Positions 1 through 6,987 of a stretch of 19,406 nucleotides of DNA are shown piece by piece. The notes below the pieces were generated by a model. It worked only from the letters and a program-made list of their open reading frames with translations. It made no database searches and had not been told where the DNA came from. The number at the start of each line of letters is the position of its first letter. Positions within the stretch are counted from its first letter, which is position 1. Source of the stretch: Pseudobdellovibrionaceae bacterium (lineage in GTDB: Bacteria > Bdellovibrionota > Bdellovibrionia > Bdellovibrionales > Bdellovibrionaceae). The position numbers and the translations under genes are program-made. Where the stretch lies: positions 1-19,406 of the forward strand of contig CANCBY010000026.1 in assembly GCA_947374445.1 (NCBI GenBank). Direction: 5' to 3'.

Positions 1-90
1 CAAGTAGTTACGGGATGGGGACTTTTTTTATTTTCTCGCTGTAATTTATTGCCAATTGCGATCACTCACCTGCAAACGATTGGGGTACAA

Positions 91-501
91 ATGAAAAAAA
101 ACTGGGCTCTTCTATTTCGTGTGATTGCCGCCGGCATTCTCATGCAGACTCTCTTCTTCAAATTTACTGGAGCTGAAGAATCTAAATTTATTTTTGAAAG
201 CCTTGGCGCGGAGCCATGGGGGAGATGGTTTGCAGGAGTCAGCGAGTTAGTAGCAAGCCTCTTATTGTTGATTCCAGCTACGCAATTTTTGGGCGCGATG
301 GCAGGCTTAGGGATTATGGCCGGGGCGATACTTAGTCATATTTTCGTGTTGGGTGTTGTTGTGCAAAATGATGGCGGACTTCTTTTTGGGCTAGCGGTTG
401 CAGTTGCTGTATGCTGTGTTAACGTTCTATTAATTCATCGCGAACAATTTCCAATCTGGGTTGAGACAGTTAAACAAATCATTCCAAAAAAGAGCAAATG
501 A
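91..501 (+). CDS. DoxX-family integral membrane protein
   Basis: About 136 residues with four hydrophobic segments, the size and layout of the DoxX family. The first segment begins with LFRVIAAGILMQTLFFKF, and there is an early acidic/aromatic stretch before helix 2, as in DoxX proteins. Members are small inner-membrane proteins. The name comes from the DoxD/DoxA thiosulfate:quinone oxidoreductase, but most members have no proven reaction. An in-frame TTG at 49 gives 14 extra residues; I prefer the ATG at 91 because the Lys-rich start runs straight into the first membrane helix. The stop is 9 bases before the next ATG, so it probably heads an operon with the cysteine dioxygenase/decarboxylase fusion. 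A sulfur-linked or redox role would suit that context but is inference. Confidence 0.8.
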   Translation: MKKNWALLFRVIAAGILMQTLFFKFTGAEESKFIFESLGAEPWGRWFAGVSELVASLLLLIPATQFLGAMAGLGIMAGAILSHIFVLGVVVQNDGGLLFGLAVAVAVCCVNVLLIHREQFPIWVETVKQIIPKKSK

Positions 502-510
502 GCAGGAAAT

Positions 511-2133
511 ATGGCGATCGAAAGCAATAACCCTATTTATTCACGTAAGATTATCTATCAAACTGACTCTTTTGAAGTGATCTCGATCGATTGGGTTCAA
601 GGAAATGCCTCCCCTCAGCACAATCACGGATGGAGTCAATGCATGGTTCTCATCGAAGAGGGCGTTTTTGAAAATACGCTGGATATGGGCATGAAGATTG
701 AGATTCAAGTTTTTGAAAAAGATCAAGTCCTCAACACGCCAGTTTCGTCGAAGCATGCTTTGCGATGTGTGAGTGCGAGAGGCCGGACCTTGCATGTTTA
801 TGTTCCAAAGATTCATGCACACACCGAAGCCGGTCAGTTTAGCTTTAAATCGTTGTCGAAACTAAAGCAGGATTTACATTTGTCAGAGCCAACAAGAGTT
901 GATCGATTGCGAGAGATCATGGATTCGATTCGCAAGCATTCGGTATCGACTGAGTCACCCTATTTTATGAACCAGTTATTTTCGGGAATATTGCCGCAAA
1001 TGTTAATGGCCGAAGAGTTGGTTTCACAATCAAAAACCACCTTGGCCACCTTCGAAGCAAGCCCTGCATTTTCGACTATCGAGGCGGAAGTGATTGAGAC
1101 GCTGGGTAAAGTTATTGGCTGGCCTTCCGGTAAGCGAGAGGGCGTAAGTGTGCCTGGTGGAAGTGCCGCAAATTTTATGGCTATTCACTGCGCTCGGCAA
1201 AGATTGCTTCCCGAAATTAAAAAGAATGGAATGAGCGTCCAAAAACTAAAAGTCTATGTTTCAAGTGAGGCGCACTATTCAATTAAGAAGGCCTGTGTCG
1301 TTTTAGGTTTAGGAACTGAGAGTTTAGCTTTCGTACCGGTGGATGAGCACGGAAGAATGAAGCCAGCAGAACTTGCTATGATCGTTGCAGAACATCGGAG
1401 CCAAGGATTTATTCCTCTATTGGTTGTTGCGACATCTGGCACAACTGTTCTTGGAGCCTTTGATCCGATCGGTGAACTTGCTCCGATCTGTCAGCAGAAT
1501 CAAATATGGCTTCATGTGGATGGAGCATGGGGAGGGCCCGCCCTTTTTTCGAAGCGGTTAAGAAAACTCGTTCATGGAGTTGAGCTTGCAGATTCAATGA
1601 CATTTGATGCCCACAAGTTGTTCGGCGCTAGTCTTGCGAGCAGCTTCTTTTTGACAAAACACGCAGGACTTCTTTTGGAAGCCAACGACGTCTCTGGTGG
1701 AGATTATTTGTTTCACTCGGATGATCCCAATCTCGATCGAGGAAAGTTATCTTGGCAATGTGGCCGTAAGGCCGAAGCAATGAGCTTCTGGACTATTTGG
1801 AAAAGTTTGGGGTCTGACGGTCTTGGACAATTTGTTGATAGATTAATTGAGATTCGTGATCAAGCTTTGCTGTGGGTAAAAACGCAACCTCGGCTAGAGC
1901 TAGTGGCAACGCCTGAGTATTTGAATCTCTGTGTAAGAATTATTCCAACTTCTGGCTCTGCTGACAAAGATTGGTCAAAAAAGGTGAGAGAGATTTTGAA
2001 AGAAAAAAATCTAGCAATGGTTAACTATTCAACAAATGAACAGGGAACTTTTTTGCGATTAATATTGGCGCATCCTTTTCTTGAGTTTAGTCATGTCAGG
2101 CAGACTCTTGAATGGGCATTAGAAGTAGGTTGA
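511..2133 (+). CDS. Cysteine dioxygenase / cysteine sulfinate decarboxylase fusion (hypotaurine synthesis)
   Basis: A 540-residue two-domain enzyme. Residues 1-105 are a cysteine dioxygenase cupin. It has the iron ligands H37 and H39 in HxHx4C, a third His at H82, the Cys-Tyr cofactor pair C44 and Y97, and a YSR motif (Y10, R12) matching the substrate-binding Tyr/Arg of mammalian CDO. Residues about 125-540 are a group II PLP-dependent decarboxylase with HVDGAWGG (pyridine-binding D337) and DAHK (Schiff-base K369). The substrate-site motif NQLFSG (154-159) matches animal cysteine sulfinate decarboxylase; glutamate decarboxylases have NQLST there and GADL1 has NQLYA. Predicted chemistry: cysteine plus O2 to cysteine sulfinate, then decarboxylation to hypotaurine. 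SD AGGA lies just upstream of the ATG. Family assignment is firm; substrate is inferred from motifs. Confidence 0.88.
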   Translation: MAIESNNPIYSRKIIYQTDSFEVISIDWVQGNASPQHNHGWSQCMVLIEEGVFENTLDMGMKIEIQVFEKDQVLNTPVSSKHALRCVSARGRTLHVYVPKIHAHTEAGQFSFKSLSKLKQDLHLSEPTRVDRLREIMDSIRKHSVSTESPYFMNQLFSGILPQMLMAEELVSQSKTTLATFEASPAFSTIEAEVIETLGKVIGWPSGKREGVSVPGGSAANFMAIHCARQRLLPEIKKNGMSVQKLKVYVSSEAHYSIKKACVVLGLGTESLAFVPVDEHGRMKPAELAMIVAEHRSQGFIPLLVVATSGTTVLGAFDPIGELAPICQQNQIWLHVDGAWGGPALFSKRLRKLVHGVELADSMTFDAHKLFGASLASSFFLTKHAGLLLEANDVSGGDYLFHSDDPNLDRGKLSWQCGRKAEAMSFWTIWKSLGSDGLGQFVDRLIEIRDQALLWVKTQPRLELVATPEYLNLCVRIIPTSGSADKDWSKKVREILKEKNLAMVNYSTNEQGTFLRLILAHPFLEFSHVRQTLEWALEVG

Positions 2134-2141
2134 GAGATCCA

Positions 2142-2945
2142 ATGATCACAGAGACTAAAGCATTCGAAAATTTTTCAGTTAAGATTCCGATCACCCTTAA
2201 AGTGGGACGGTATTTGATCAAAACGATCTCTTCGATGGAGGAGCTAAGGCAGGCATTTTCATTGCGCTATCAAGTGTTTAAAGTCGAGATGGTTGGTGCA
2301 GGCAAATTAGTGGGCGAAGATCACGATGAATTTGACGTAGCTTCCGATCACTTTGGAATTTTTGATACAAATAGCGGGCAAATGATCGCAACTTGCCGTT
2401 TGAACTGCTCGCTGTTTTCGAATTACTTTTATTCCGAGCAAGAGTTTCATTGTAAAAGCCTCATTGAGGTTCCTGAAACCAAGCTTGAGATCGGGCGGGT
2501 CTGTGTGCATCGAGATCATCGAAGAAGCATTGTGATAATGCTTCTATGGAGAGCGATCGCAGAATACATGAAAAGGTCAGACACTAAATACCTCTTTGGC
2601 TGCGGTTCTGTCATGACCGAGGACCCTCGGCAGGCTAACATTTTATGTCGGTATCTCCGCGAGGAAGGAAGGCTTCGACCAATTTTCGATATTTTTCCGA
2701 CCGAAAAATACCGATCAGCAGAATTTGAAAGTCTTTACTTCAAAGATCGCGAATTGCTTTTTCCGCAGGAGCGAGTAACTGCTAAAGAGCTCTTGCCTTC
2801 TCTCTGCAAATCTTATTTCGATATTGGTTGCTTCACGCCAGGGCCGCCCGCTTTTGATAGGGAATTTAAATGCATCGACTTTTTGACCATTTTAAAAGTC
2901 GACGAACTAGATCACCAATTTCGGCAAAAGATGTTCGGGGTTTGA
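2142..2945 (+). CDS. OlsB/LuxI-like N-acyltransferase (GNAT fold, Acetyltransf_5 type)
   Basis: About 267 residues. The N-terminal half has the autoinducer-synthase/OlsB pattern: FSLRYQVF, then E-x-D-x-FD-x-x-xDHF, then an ATCRL strand and LEIGRVCVHRDHR for the acyl-donor site. The second half has the OlsB-type LFGCGS segment and the tail LLPSLCKSYFDIGCF...DFLTIL. OlsB uses acyl-ACP to N-acylate ornithine; relatives acylate other amino acids. No acetyl-CoA-type small GNAT would be this long. An ATG at 2112 overlaps the upstream gene by 22 bases. I prefer the ATG at 2142, 8 bases after that stop, though neither has a strong SD. Next to a hypotaurine-forming enzyme, the amine acceptor may be hypotaurine or taurine rather than ornithine, which is a hypothesis. 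Confidence 0.82.
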   Translation: MITETKAFENFSVKIPITLKVGRYLIKTISSMEELRQAFSLRYQVFKVEMVGAGKLVGEDHDEFDVASDHFGIFDTNSGQMIATCRLNCSLFSNYFYSEQEFHCKSLIEVPETKLEIGRVCVHRDHRRSIVIMLLWRAIAEYMKRSDTKYLFGCGSVMTEDPRQANILCRYLREEGRLRPIFDIFPTEKYRSAEFESLYFKDRELLFPQERVTAKELLPSLCKSYFDIGCFTPGPPAFDREFKCIDFLTILKVDELDHQFRQKMFGV

Positions 2946-3295
2946 GCATCAGTTTCAAAGCCATAATTATTTTTATCTCATGTCTAACAATCTCTTCTTG
3001 CATAAATCCGATGTAATCAATTCAGCCTGAAATTGATCTTTATAAAAAAGAATATCCAAATCAGATTTAATTGATTCAAGGTAAGAACCGAAAAATAAGA
3101 TTTGCCTGGAGTGGTGACCTTAAATCATTTTATTCCTTGGCAACATCCAGAATTAATTTTTGACGGCATTACCGAAGTTGGTCGTTCACTTGAAAGAGGT
3201 GATTTATGAAAACGGTTCTAGTATTTGCTTTGACGTTTAACCACGCCACTATTTAAGAAAAATTTCTTTTGATCCGAAGTAAGCTTTTGGGGGTA
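2946..3295. other. Gene-poor AT-rich interval with small coding remnants
   Basis: No full-length gene is visible in this 350-base stretch. It holds an open frame at 3099-3209 whose product includes NHFIPWQHPELIFDGI, which looks protein-like but has no convincing start. It also holds a 16-codon ORF at 3206-3256 beginning MKTVLVFALTF behind a good SD (AAGAGGTGATTT), which resembles a signal-peptide start cut off by TAA. The region probably also holds the transcription ends of the operon to the left and of the YHS gene read toward it from the right. No clear GC-rich terminator hairpin was found. Confidence 0.45.
3206..3256 (+). pseudogene. Possible truncated start of an exported protein
   Basis: ATG at 3206 follows AGAGGTGATTT, an SD-like sequence at good spacing. 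The 16 codons read like the N-terminus of a signal peptide (MKTVLVFALTF) and then hit TAA. No continuation is seen in other frames before the convergent YHS gene. It may be the leftover 5' end of a deleted gene, or chance. Low confidence. Confidence 0.25.
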
Positions 3296-3760
3296 TCAAG
3301 GACTCTTTTTTGAAACTTCGGGCCAGTTACTTTCTGCTTCTTTTAAGTAAGCAGCTGAGCTTTTGTCTTTTGTGCTTTGCCATTTCTTTTTCGTGTCAGC
3401 CCAAATGCCGTTGTAGAATACGAGCAACTTGCCGTCTTGAATAAGAAAACTCTTGGGGTCTATTTCGACTTTTGATTTTGAATCAGCTACCGCATACGCG
3501 CACCATCCTCCGAATTGGGGGGCATACTTCTTTGGCTCCTTGGCGAATTCATTTTTATTTTGATCCGTTGCAAACCAATATATCGCGTCCTCGAACTTTG
3601 TTTGAAATTGAGTAGAGCCTTTGATTGGACCATTGGGCTTAAAGTAAGATACCGCGTCGTAGCCATCTAAAATTACGCCCGAAGAATTTACATTTAAATT
3701 ATTTTGAGCCCAGCTTAAGGATGAAAAGAGTCCAATAAAAATAACTGAGATAGTTTTCAA
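3296..3760 (-). CDS. Exported YHS-domain protein
   Basis: 154 residues. Residues 1-18 form a signal peptide (hydrophobic core, cleavage about SWA-Q). The rest is a YHS domain: GYDAVSYF near residue 34, then KGS, a YWFATDQNKNEF segment, and KYAPQFGGWCAYAV. This periplasmic YHS family carries GG(Y/W)CAYAV as its hallmark; a metal- or copper-related role is often suggested for it but not settled. The start is TTG at 3758-3760, well supported by AAAGGAG six bases upstream and by the signal peptide beginning there. It is divergent from the TetR gene and shares a 97-base intergenic region containing an inverted repeat, so it is a likely target of that repressor. Confidence 0.85.
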   Translation of the reverse strand: MKTISVIFIGLFSSLSWAQNNLNVNSSGVILDGYDAVSYFKPNGPIKGSTQFQTKFEDAIYWFATDQNKNEFAKEPKKYAPQFGGWCAYAVADSKSKVEIDPKSFLIQDGKLLVFYNGIWADTKKKWQSTKDKSSAAYLKEAESNWPEVSKKSP

Positions 3761-3795
3761 GTAAGTCTCCTTTAAAGATCTTGCTGAAGGAAGAA

Positions 3796-3819
3796 AAGCG
3801 AATAGATTTAAATTCGCTT
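3796..3819. promoter_or_regulatory. 8-bp inverted repeat in the YHS/TetR intergenic region
   Basis: AAGCGAAT (3796-3803) and ATTCGCTT (3812-3819) are exact reverse complements with an 8-base AT-rich loop. The element lies about 35 bases upstream of the YHS TTG start, where a promoter or 5'UTR element is expected. It could be a second operator or an RNA hairpin. Function not shown. Confidence 0.4.
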
Positions 3820-3831
3820 AGTTATTTTTCA

Positions 3832-3859
3832 ATATTCTTGACCGATAGGTCAAGAATAT
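3832..3859. promoter_or_regulatory. Perfect 12-bp inverted repeat, probable TetR operator
   Basis: ATATTCTTGACC (3832-3843), GATA, then GGTCAAGAATAT (3848-3859); the arms match exactly. The core TTGACC-N4-GGTCAA resembles the operator form TAGACC-N4-GGTCTA known for NemR, and the regulator encoded immediately downstream has the same MARPREFD-type N-terminus. The right arm runs into the possible ATG at 3858, which argues for autoregulation and for the downstream ATG at 3876 as the true start. On the minus strand a TTGACC within the repeat could also serve as part of a YHS promoter. Confidence 0.75.
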
Positions 3860-3875
3860 GTTCGATTTAGTGGCA

Positions 3876-4469
3876 ATGGCTAGACCTCGAGAATTTGATT
3901 GCGAAATTGTATCCGATAAAATTATGAACCTATTTTGGGCAAATGGTTTCGAAGGAACGTCGATGGATGAGCTGGTCAATGTCACAGGATTAAAAAAAGG
4001 CAGTCTCTATTCAAGCTTTGGTAATAAAAGTAGACTTTTTGAACTGGCTCTCAATCGATACTGTGGACCCAAGAATAAAAAGACCTCTGAAATACTATCT
4101 CCGCTAGAAACTTTGGCCGATTTTCTGACGAAAATTATTAATGAGGCTGATTTGCCAAAGTCCAAACGACGAGGTTGTCTTTTGATGAATAGTGGCCTTG
4201 AATTCGGCAATAGAGATCATGAGCTAACGTCAAAGATTATAGATTTACTAAAGATGAGAGAACAATACTTTTGTAGCCTCATCGAAGAAGCCAAAATTCG
4301 CGGCGAAATTTCTAAAAAAATCAATTCTCAAAAAGCTGCAGCGCGGGCCTTTGCGACGGCCTTTACGATTCGTGAAATGTGTAAATTTAAGCCTGAAAAA
4401 GAATTTTTAAGCGATATTGCGAATTCATTTCTTGAATCTATTGGTACAAATAAGCGAGTTGGTCTTTGA
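3876..4469 (+). CDS. TetR-family transcriptional regulator (NemR-like)
   Basis: About 197 residues. The N-terminal TetR HTH domain begins MARPREFD and includes TSMDELVNVTGLKKGSLYSSF (roughly residues 29-49), followed by NKSRLFELAL. The C-terminal half is an all-helical ligand domain with KRRGCLLMNSGLEFG, where the Cys in GCLL matches the position of a conserved Cys in many regulators of this subgroup. The ATG at 3858 adds six residues but lies inside the inverted repeat; family members usually start at MARPREF, so 3876 is preferred. The last codons overlap the sigma factor start (TTGA), so the two are probably co-transcribed. Likely an autorepressor that also controls the divergent YHS gene. 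The inducing ligand is unknown; an electrophile or oxidant is a guess from homology. Confidence 0.87.
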   Translation: MARPREFDCEIVSDKIMNLFWANGFEGTSMDELVNVTGLKKGSLYSSFGNKSRLFELALNRYCGPKNKKTSEILSPLETLADFLTKIINEADLPKSKRRGCLLMNSGLEFGNRDHELTSKIIDLLKMREQYFCSLIEEAKIRGEISKKINSQKAAARAFATAFTIREMCKFKPEKEFLSDIANSFLESIGTNKRVGL

Positions 4470-5113
4470 AAAATACTGGAAAACAGAGGCCTCTAAAGCA
4501 AAGCGATACAATTTCTTTCAGTGCTTCTGAGATTGCTCTCGATGACGAGACTATGTCTTTGCTAAAGTCTCGAAATCCAAAGTTTCTCGAGACTTTGTTT
4601 GTTGAAGTGAATCCCTATCTTTTGCGTGTTTGTCTCTCGAATTCCATTCGTGATGAAAAAGCTGATGAGGTTATTCATCAAACTTGGGAAACATTTTTTT
4701 TAAATTTGGAAAAATTTGAAGGGAGAGCGCAGATAAGAACTTATATCTGCGGCATTCTCTTCAATAAAATTCGCGAATTCCGTCGAGAGCAAGGAAGAAC
4801 GGTTTATAGAGAAGACTCAGAGGAAATGTTTGAGCAGGCTTTTGGCTCTGACGGTTGGTGGAAACGAGTTCCCCAAAGCCCGCATCGAATCCTTGAGCTT
4901 CGTCAAGCCACTGATTTGATTGAGGAATGTCTGGACGGCCTCAGCGAGCAGCAAAAGACGGCATTCGTAATGAAAGAGGTTGAGGACGAAAATTCTGATG
5001 AAATTTGTAATGTTTTGGGTGTTAATGTCACTCACTTAAGGGTGCTGCTGTTTCGAGCCAAGGATAAGCTCAGAATGTGTTTGGAAGGCAAAGTCAGCGC
5101 GGAATATGAGTGA
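4466..5113 (+). CDS. ECF-like RNA polymerase sigma factor
   Basis: 215 residues. Region 2 spans about residues 35-115 (FLETLFVEVNPYLLRVCL, then the DEKADEVIHQTWETFF segment and IRTYICGILFNKIREFRRE). Region 4 spans about 150-205 (CLDGLSEQQKTAFVMKE, then DEICNVLGVNVTHLRVLLFRAKDKL). This is the two-domain layout of an ECF sigma factor, slightly longer than usual because of a 30-residue N-terminal lead. Translation starts at TTG 4466, overlapping the TetR stop by four bases, so it should be translationally coupled. The next gene overlaps its 3' end and encodes a zinc-binding anti-sigma candidate. Confidence 0.88.
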   Translation: MKNTGKQRPLKQSDTISFSASEIALDDETMSLLKSRNPKFLETLFVEVNPYLLRVCLSNSIRDEKADEVIHQTWETFFLNLEKFEGRAQIRTYICGILFNKIREFRREQGRTVYREDSEEMFEQAFGSDGWWKRVPQSPHRILELRQATDLIEECLDGLSEQQKTAFVMKEVEDENSDEICNVLGVNVTHLRVLLFRAKDKLRMCLEGKVSAEYE

Positions 5114-5414
5114 TGCTGTGAATTTTGGGGAACGACTTAAACATTACTGGCACGAAGTCTATTACTTTTTTTTTCGTCGATGCAAAGATGTGGCAGAACT
5201 CATTGATTTGGGCGAAGAGCCTGCCACTTTAATGGGGCGGATTCGCTATCGCCTTCATATTGCTTTTTGCAAAGCTTGTCGTAATTATTTGAATCTCACG
5301 CAAGTACTCAGAGAAGTCATTCGAGAGACTCTGCGAAAGAGCATTGATCCAGCTCGTATTGATCAGCTCAACCAGAAACTTTTACAAAAACTATCAAAAA
5401 GGGATAAGTCGTGA
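5106..5414 (+). CDS. ZAS/zf-HC2-type soluble anti-sigma factor
   Basis: 102 residues with no membrane segment. The diagnostic motif is H51-x3-C55-x2-C58, with C26 placed 24 residues earlier, which gives the C-x24-H-x3-C-x2-C zinc site of ZAS anti-sigma domains such as RsrA and ChrR. In that family loss of zinc on thiol oxidation releases the sigma factor. The ATG overlaps the sigma gene by eight bases and its end overlaps the GAF gene (GTGA), so synthesis of all three is coupled. The annotation rests on this motif plus position, as overall similarity is low. A cytosolic redox-sensing role is inferred. Confidence 0.75.
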   Translation: MSDAVNFGERLKHYWHEVYYFFFRRCKDVAELIDLGEEPATLMGRIRYRLHIAFCKACRNYLNLTQVLREVIRETLRKSIDPARIDQLNQKLLQKLSKRDKS

Positions 5415-5857
5415 ATATCAACGATAATTCAAGCCCGTTCTATCAAGCACAATTATCATGGCTCCATCAAGCAAAAGAAATTGCGCCAGAAATTTGCGAC
5501 TGGATTGGTCTTTATTTTAAAGAAAGCTACTTCATCAAGGCCGAAAGTGAGCATTTGATCCTTGGTGCCTTCATAGGCGAGCCCACGGAGCACACTCGAA
5601 TTCCAATTTCGAGAGGCATTTGTGGTCTGGCACTTCGGACTGAAAGTGTTGTGAATGTGCCGGATGTGCGATTAGCATCAGAACACATCGCATGCAGTTT
5701 GAAGACAAGGTCAGAGCTTGTTGTTCCGCTAAAAGACAAAAGTGGAATTTTCATTGCAGAGTTAGACATTGATTCTAATAAACTCAATGCATTCTCTGAA
5801 GAGCTCGAAGTTCGGTTCCGAAACTTTGCTGAGACTTTTGCGCAATTAACTACCTGA
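5411..5857 (+). CDS. GAF-domain protein related to free methionine-R-sulfoxide reductase
   Basis: 148 residues, one GAF domain. It follows the fRMsr pattern: DWIGLYF, LILGAFIG, RIPISRGICGLALR, EHIACS, ELVVPLKDKSG, ELDIDS. E. coli fRMsr (YebR/MsrC) uses three cysteines. Two are kept here (C71 in GICG, C95 in HIAC), but the third position, before RIP, is T62. Activity may therefore use a different resolving step, or the protein may be a sensor. The GTG start at 5411 overlaps the previous stop. It sits in a TetR-sigma-anti-sigma cluster, consistent with oxidant repair or sensing. Confidence 0.78.
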   Translation: MNINDNSSPFYQAQLSWLHQAKEIAPEICDWIGLYFKESYFIKAESEHLILGAFIGEPTEHTRIPISRGICGLALRTESVVNVPDVRLASEHIACSLKTRSELVVPLKDKSGIFIAELDIDSNKLNAFSEELEVRFRNFAETFAQLTT

Positions 5858-5874
5858 GACAAAAGAGGTCATCG

Positions 5875-6525
5875 ATGTCTAAAATTCAGCTTTATTCTCT
5901 CGCGACTCCCAATGGTCAAAAAATCGGAATTGCATTAGAGGAAATGGAAGTTCCTTATAGCGCTCATGTTGTTAATATCACCAAGGGTGACCAATTTAAG
6001 CCAGAATTTGTCGCTATTAATCCCAATTCAAAAATTCCAGCGATTGTTGACCCTGACGGTCCTGATGGGCTTCCGATTTCAATTTTTGAGTCTGGTGCAA
6101 TATTAGTTTATCTTGCGCAGAAATCGAAAAAGTTTTTGCCCGAAGATCCCAAGCTGCAAATTGAAACAATTCAATGGCTGTTTTTTCAGATGGGGGGCAT
6201 TGGCCCCATGTTTGGCCAGTTCGGGCACTTCTTTAAATACGCGGTCGACAAGTGCGATCATCCTTATCCCTTAGAGCGATATTCAACAGAAAGCCGACGT
6301 CTCTTAGGAGTTCTTGATAAGCATCTGCAAAGCAAAACTTTTTTAGTCGGTGAGCAATACACAATTGCTGATATGTCCATCGTTCCTTGGATCAATGGAC
6401 TCAGTGTGTTCTATAAAGCGGATGAAAAGCTGGGCCTTTCAGAATTTAAAAATGTTCAGGCTTGGGTTGCACGAATTTTAATGCGACCCAAGACCGCAGC
6501 TGGAATGTTGGTTTGTAGATTATAA
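5875..6525 (+). CDS. yfcG: YfcG-type glutathione S-transferase
   Basis: 216 residues. The thioredoxin-like half has TPNGQKIGIALEE, PNSKIPAIVD and FESGAILVYLA for glutathione binding. The helical half has QWLFFQMGGIGPMFGQ, ERYSTESRRLLGVLD and the N-capping segment YTIADMSIVPWI. TPNG near residues 11-14 and the GxGPMxGQ signature match the Nu class (YfcG/YghU of E. coli), which act as disulfide-bond oxidoreductases and peroxidases. It starts 17 bases after the GAF stop with GAGGTC upstream, so it is probably the last gene of the redox cluster. The gene symbol is by family resemblance. Confidence 0.88.
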   Translation: MSKIQLYSLATPNGQKIGIALEEMEVPYSAHVVNITKGDQFKPEFVAINPNSKIPAIVDPDGPDGLPISIFESGAILVYLAQKSKKFLPEDPKLQIETIQWLFFQMGGIGPMFGQFGHFFKYAVDKCDHPYPLERYSTESRRLLGVLDKHLQSKTFLVGEQYTIADMSIVPWINGLSVFYKADEKLGLSEFKNVQAWVARILMRPKTAAGMLVCRL

Positions 6526-6568
6526 TTTTGTTTCGAATACTCGATTAAAAGCTTCCGGTGATTCTTGT

Positions 6569-6961
6569 TCAATTCGCAGTTTTCACGATCATCTTGCCGG
6601 TGTTTTTTCCGGAAAAAAGACCTATGAGGGCTTTCGGCAACTGAGTGAATCCTTCTACAACGGTTTGCGATGACTTTAATTTTCCTTCTTTCAGCCACTC
6701 GGTTAGCGCAGCTGTGCCCTCTGCGAATTGGCTTGAATAGTTGCCGACAATAAATCCCTGCATTAATATACTTCGAGTCAATAGATATGGTTGTATTCGA
6801 GGTCTCATAGGAATTTCTTTCGCGTTATAGAGAGCAATTTGTCCGCACAAGACAATTCGTCCATGAAAATTTATGCTCGGGATTACTGCATCGGAGATGG
6901 CTCCGCCCACATTGTGTTCTTTGTTAAGTTTGTTGAACATTGACAAAAAGTCATAATCAGC
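6569..6961 (-). pseudogene. Truncated NADP-dependent oxidoreductase (MDR/CurA family), C-terminal remnant
   Basis: Only the last 125 or so residues of a family whose members are about 340 residues. NVGGAISDAV, VLCGQIALYNA, RSILMQGFIV and a C-terminal KMIVK match the end of zinc-independent MDR enzymes such as CurA/YncB and leukotriene-B4 dehydrogenase-like reductases. Upstream in frame come a few plausible residues (ADYDFLSMF) and then TGA at 6962-6964. The GIDVYFD strand normally before NVGG is missing. The Rossmann glycine motif and catalytic domain are absent, and the lipocalin gene occupies the space. It converges on the GST gene. Confidence 0.75.
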
Positions 6962-6987
6962 TCATTAGAAAAGTTCGAGGAGATCAA

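Noticed and set aside
49..90. TTG start extending the DoxX protein by 14 residues
   Set aside because: The extension is polar and has no SD; ATG 91 leads straight into the first membrane helix.
541..822. Minus-strand ORF inside the fusion gene
   Set aside because: Lies fully antisense to a strong CDO domain and has no recognisable motifs.
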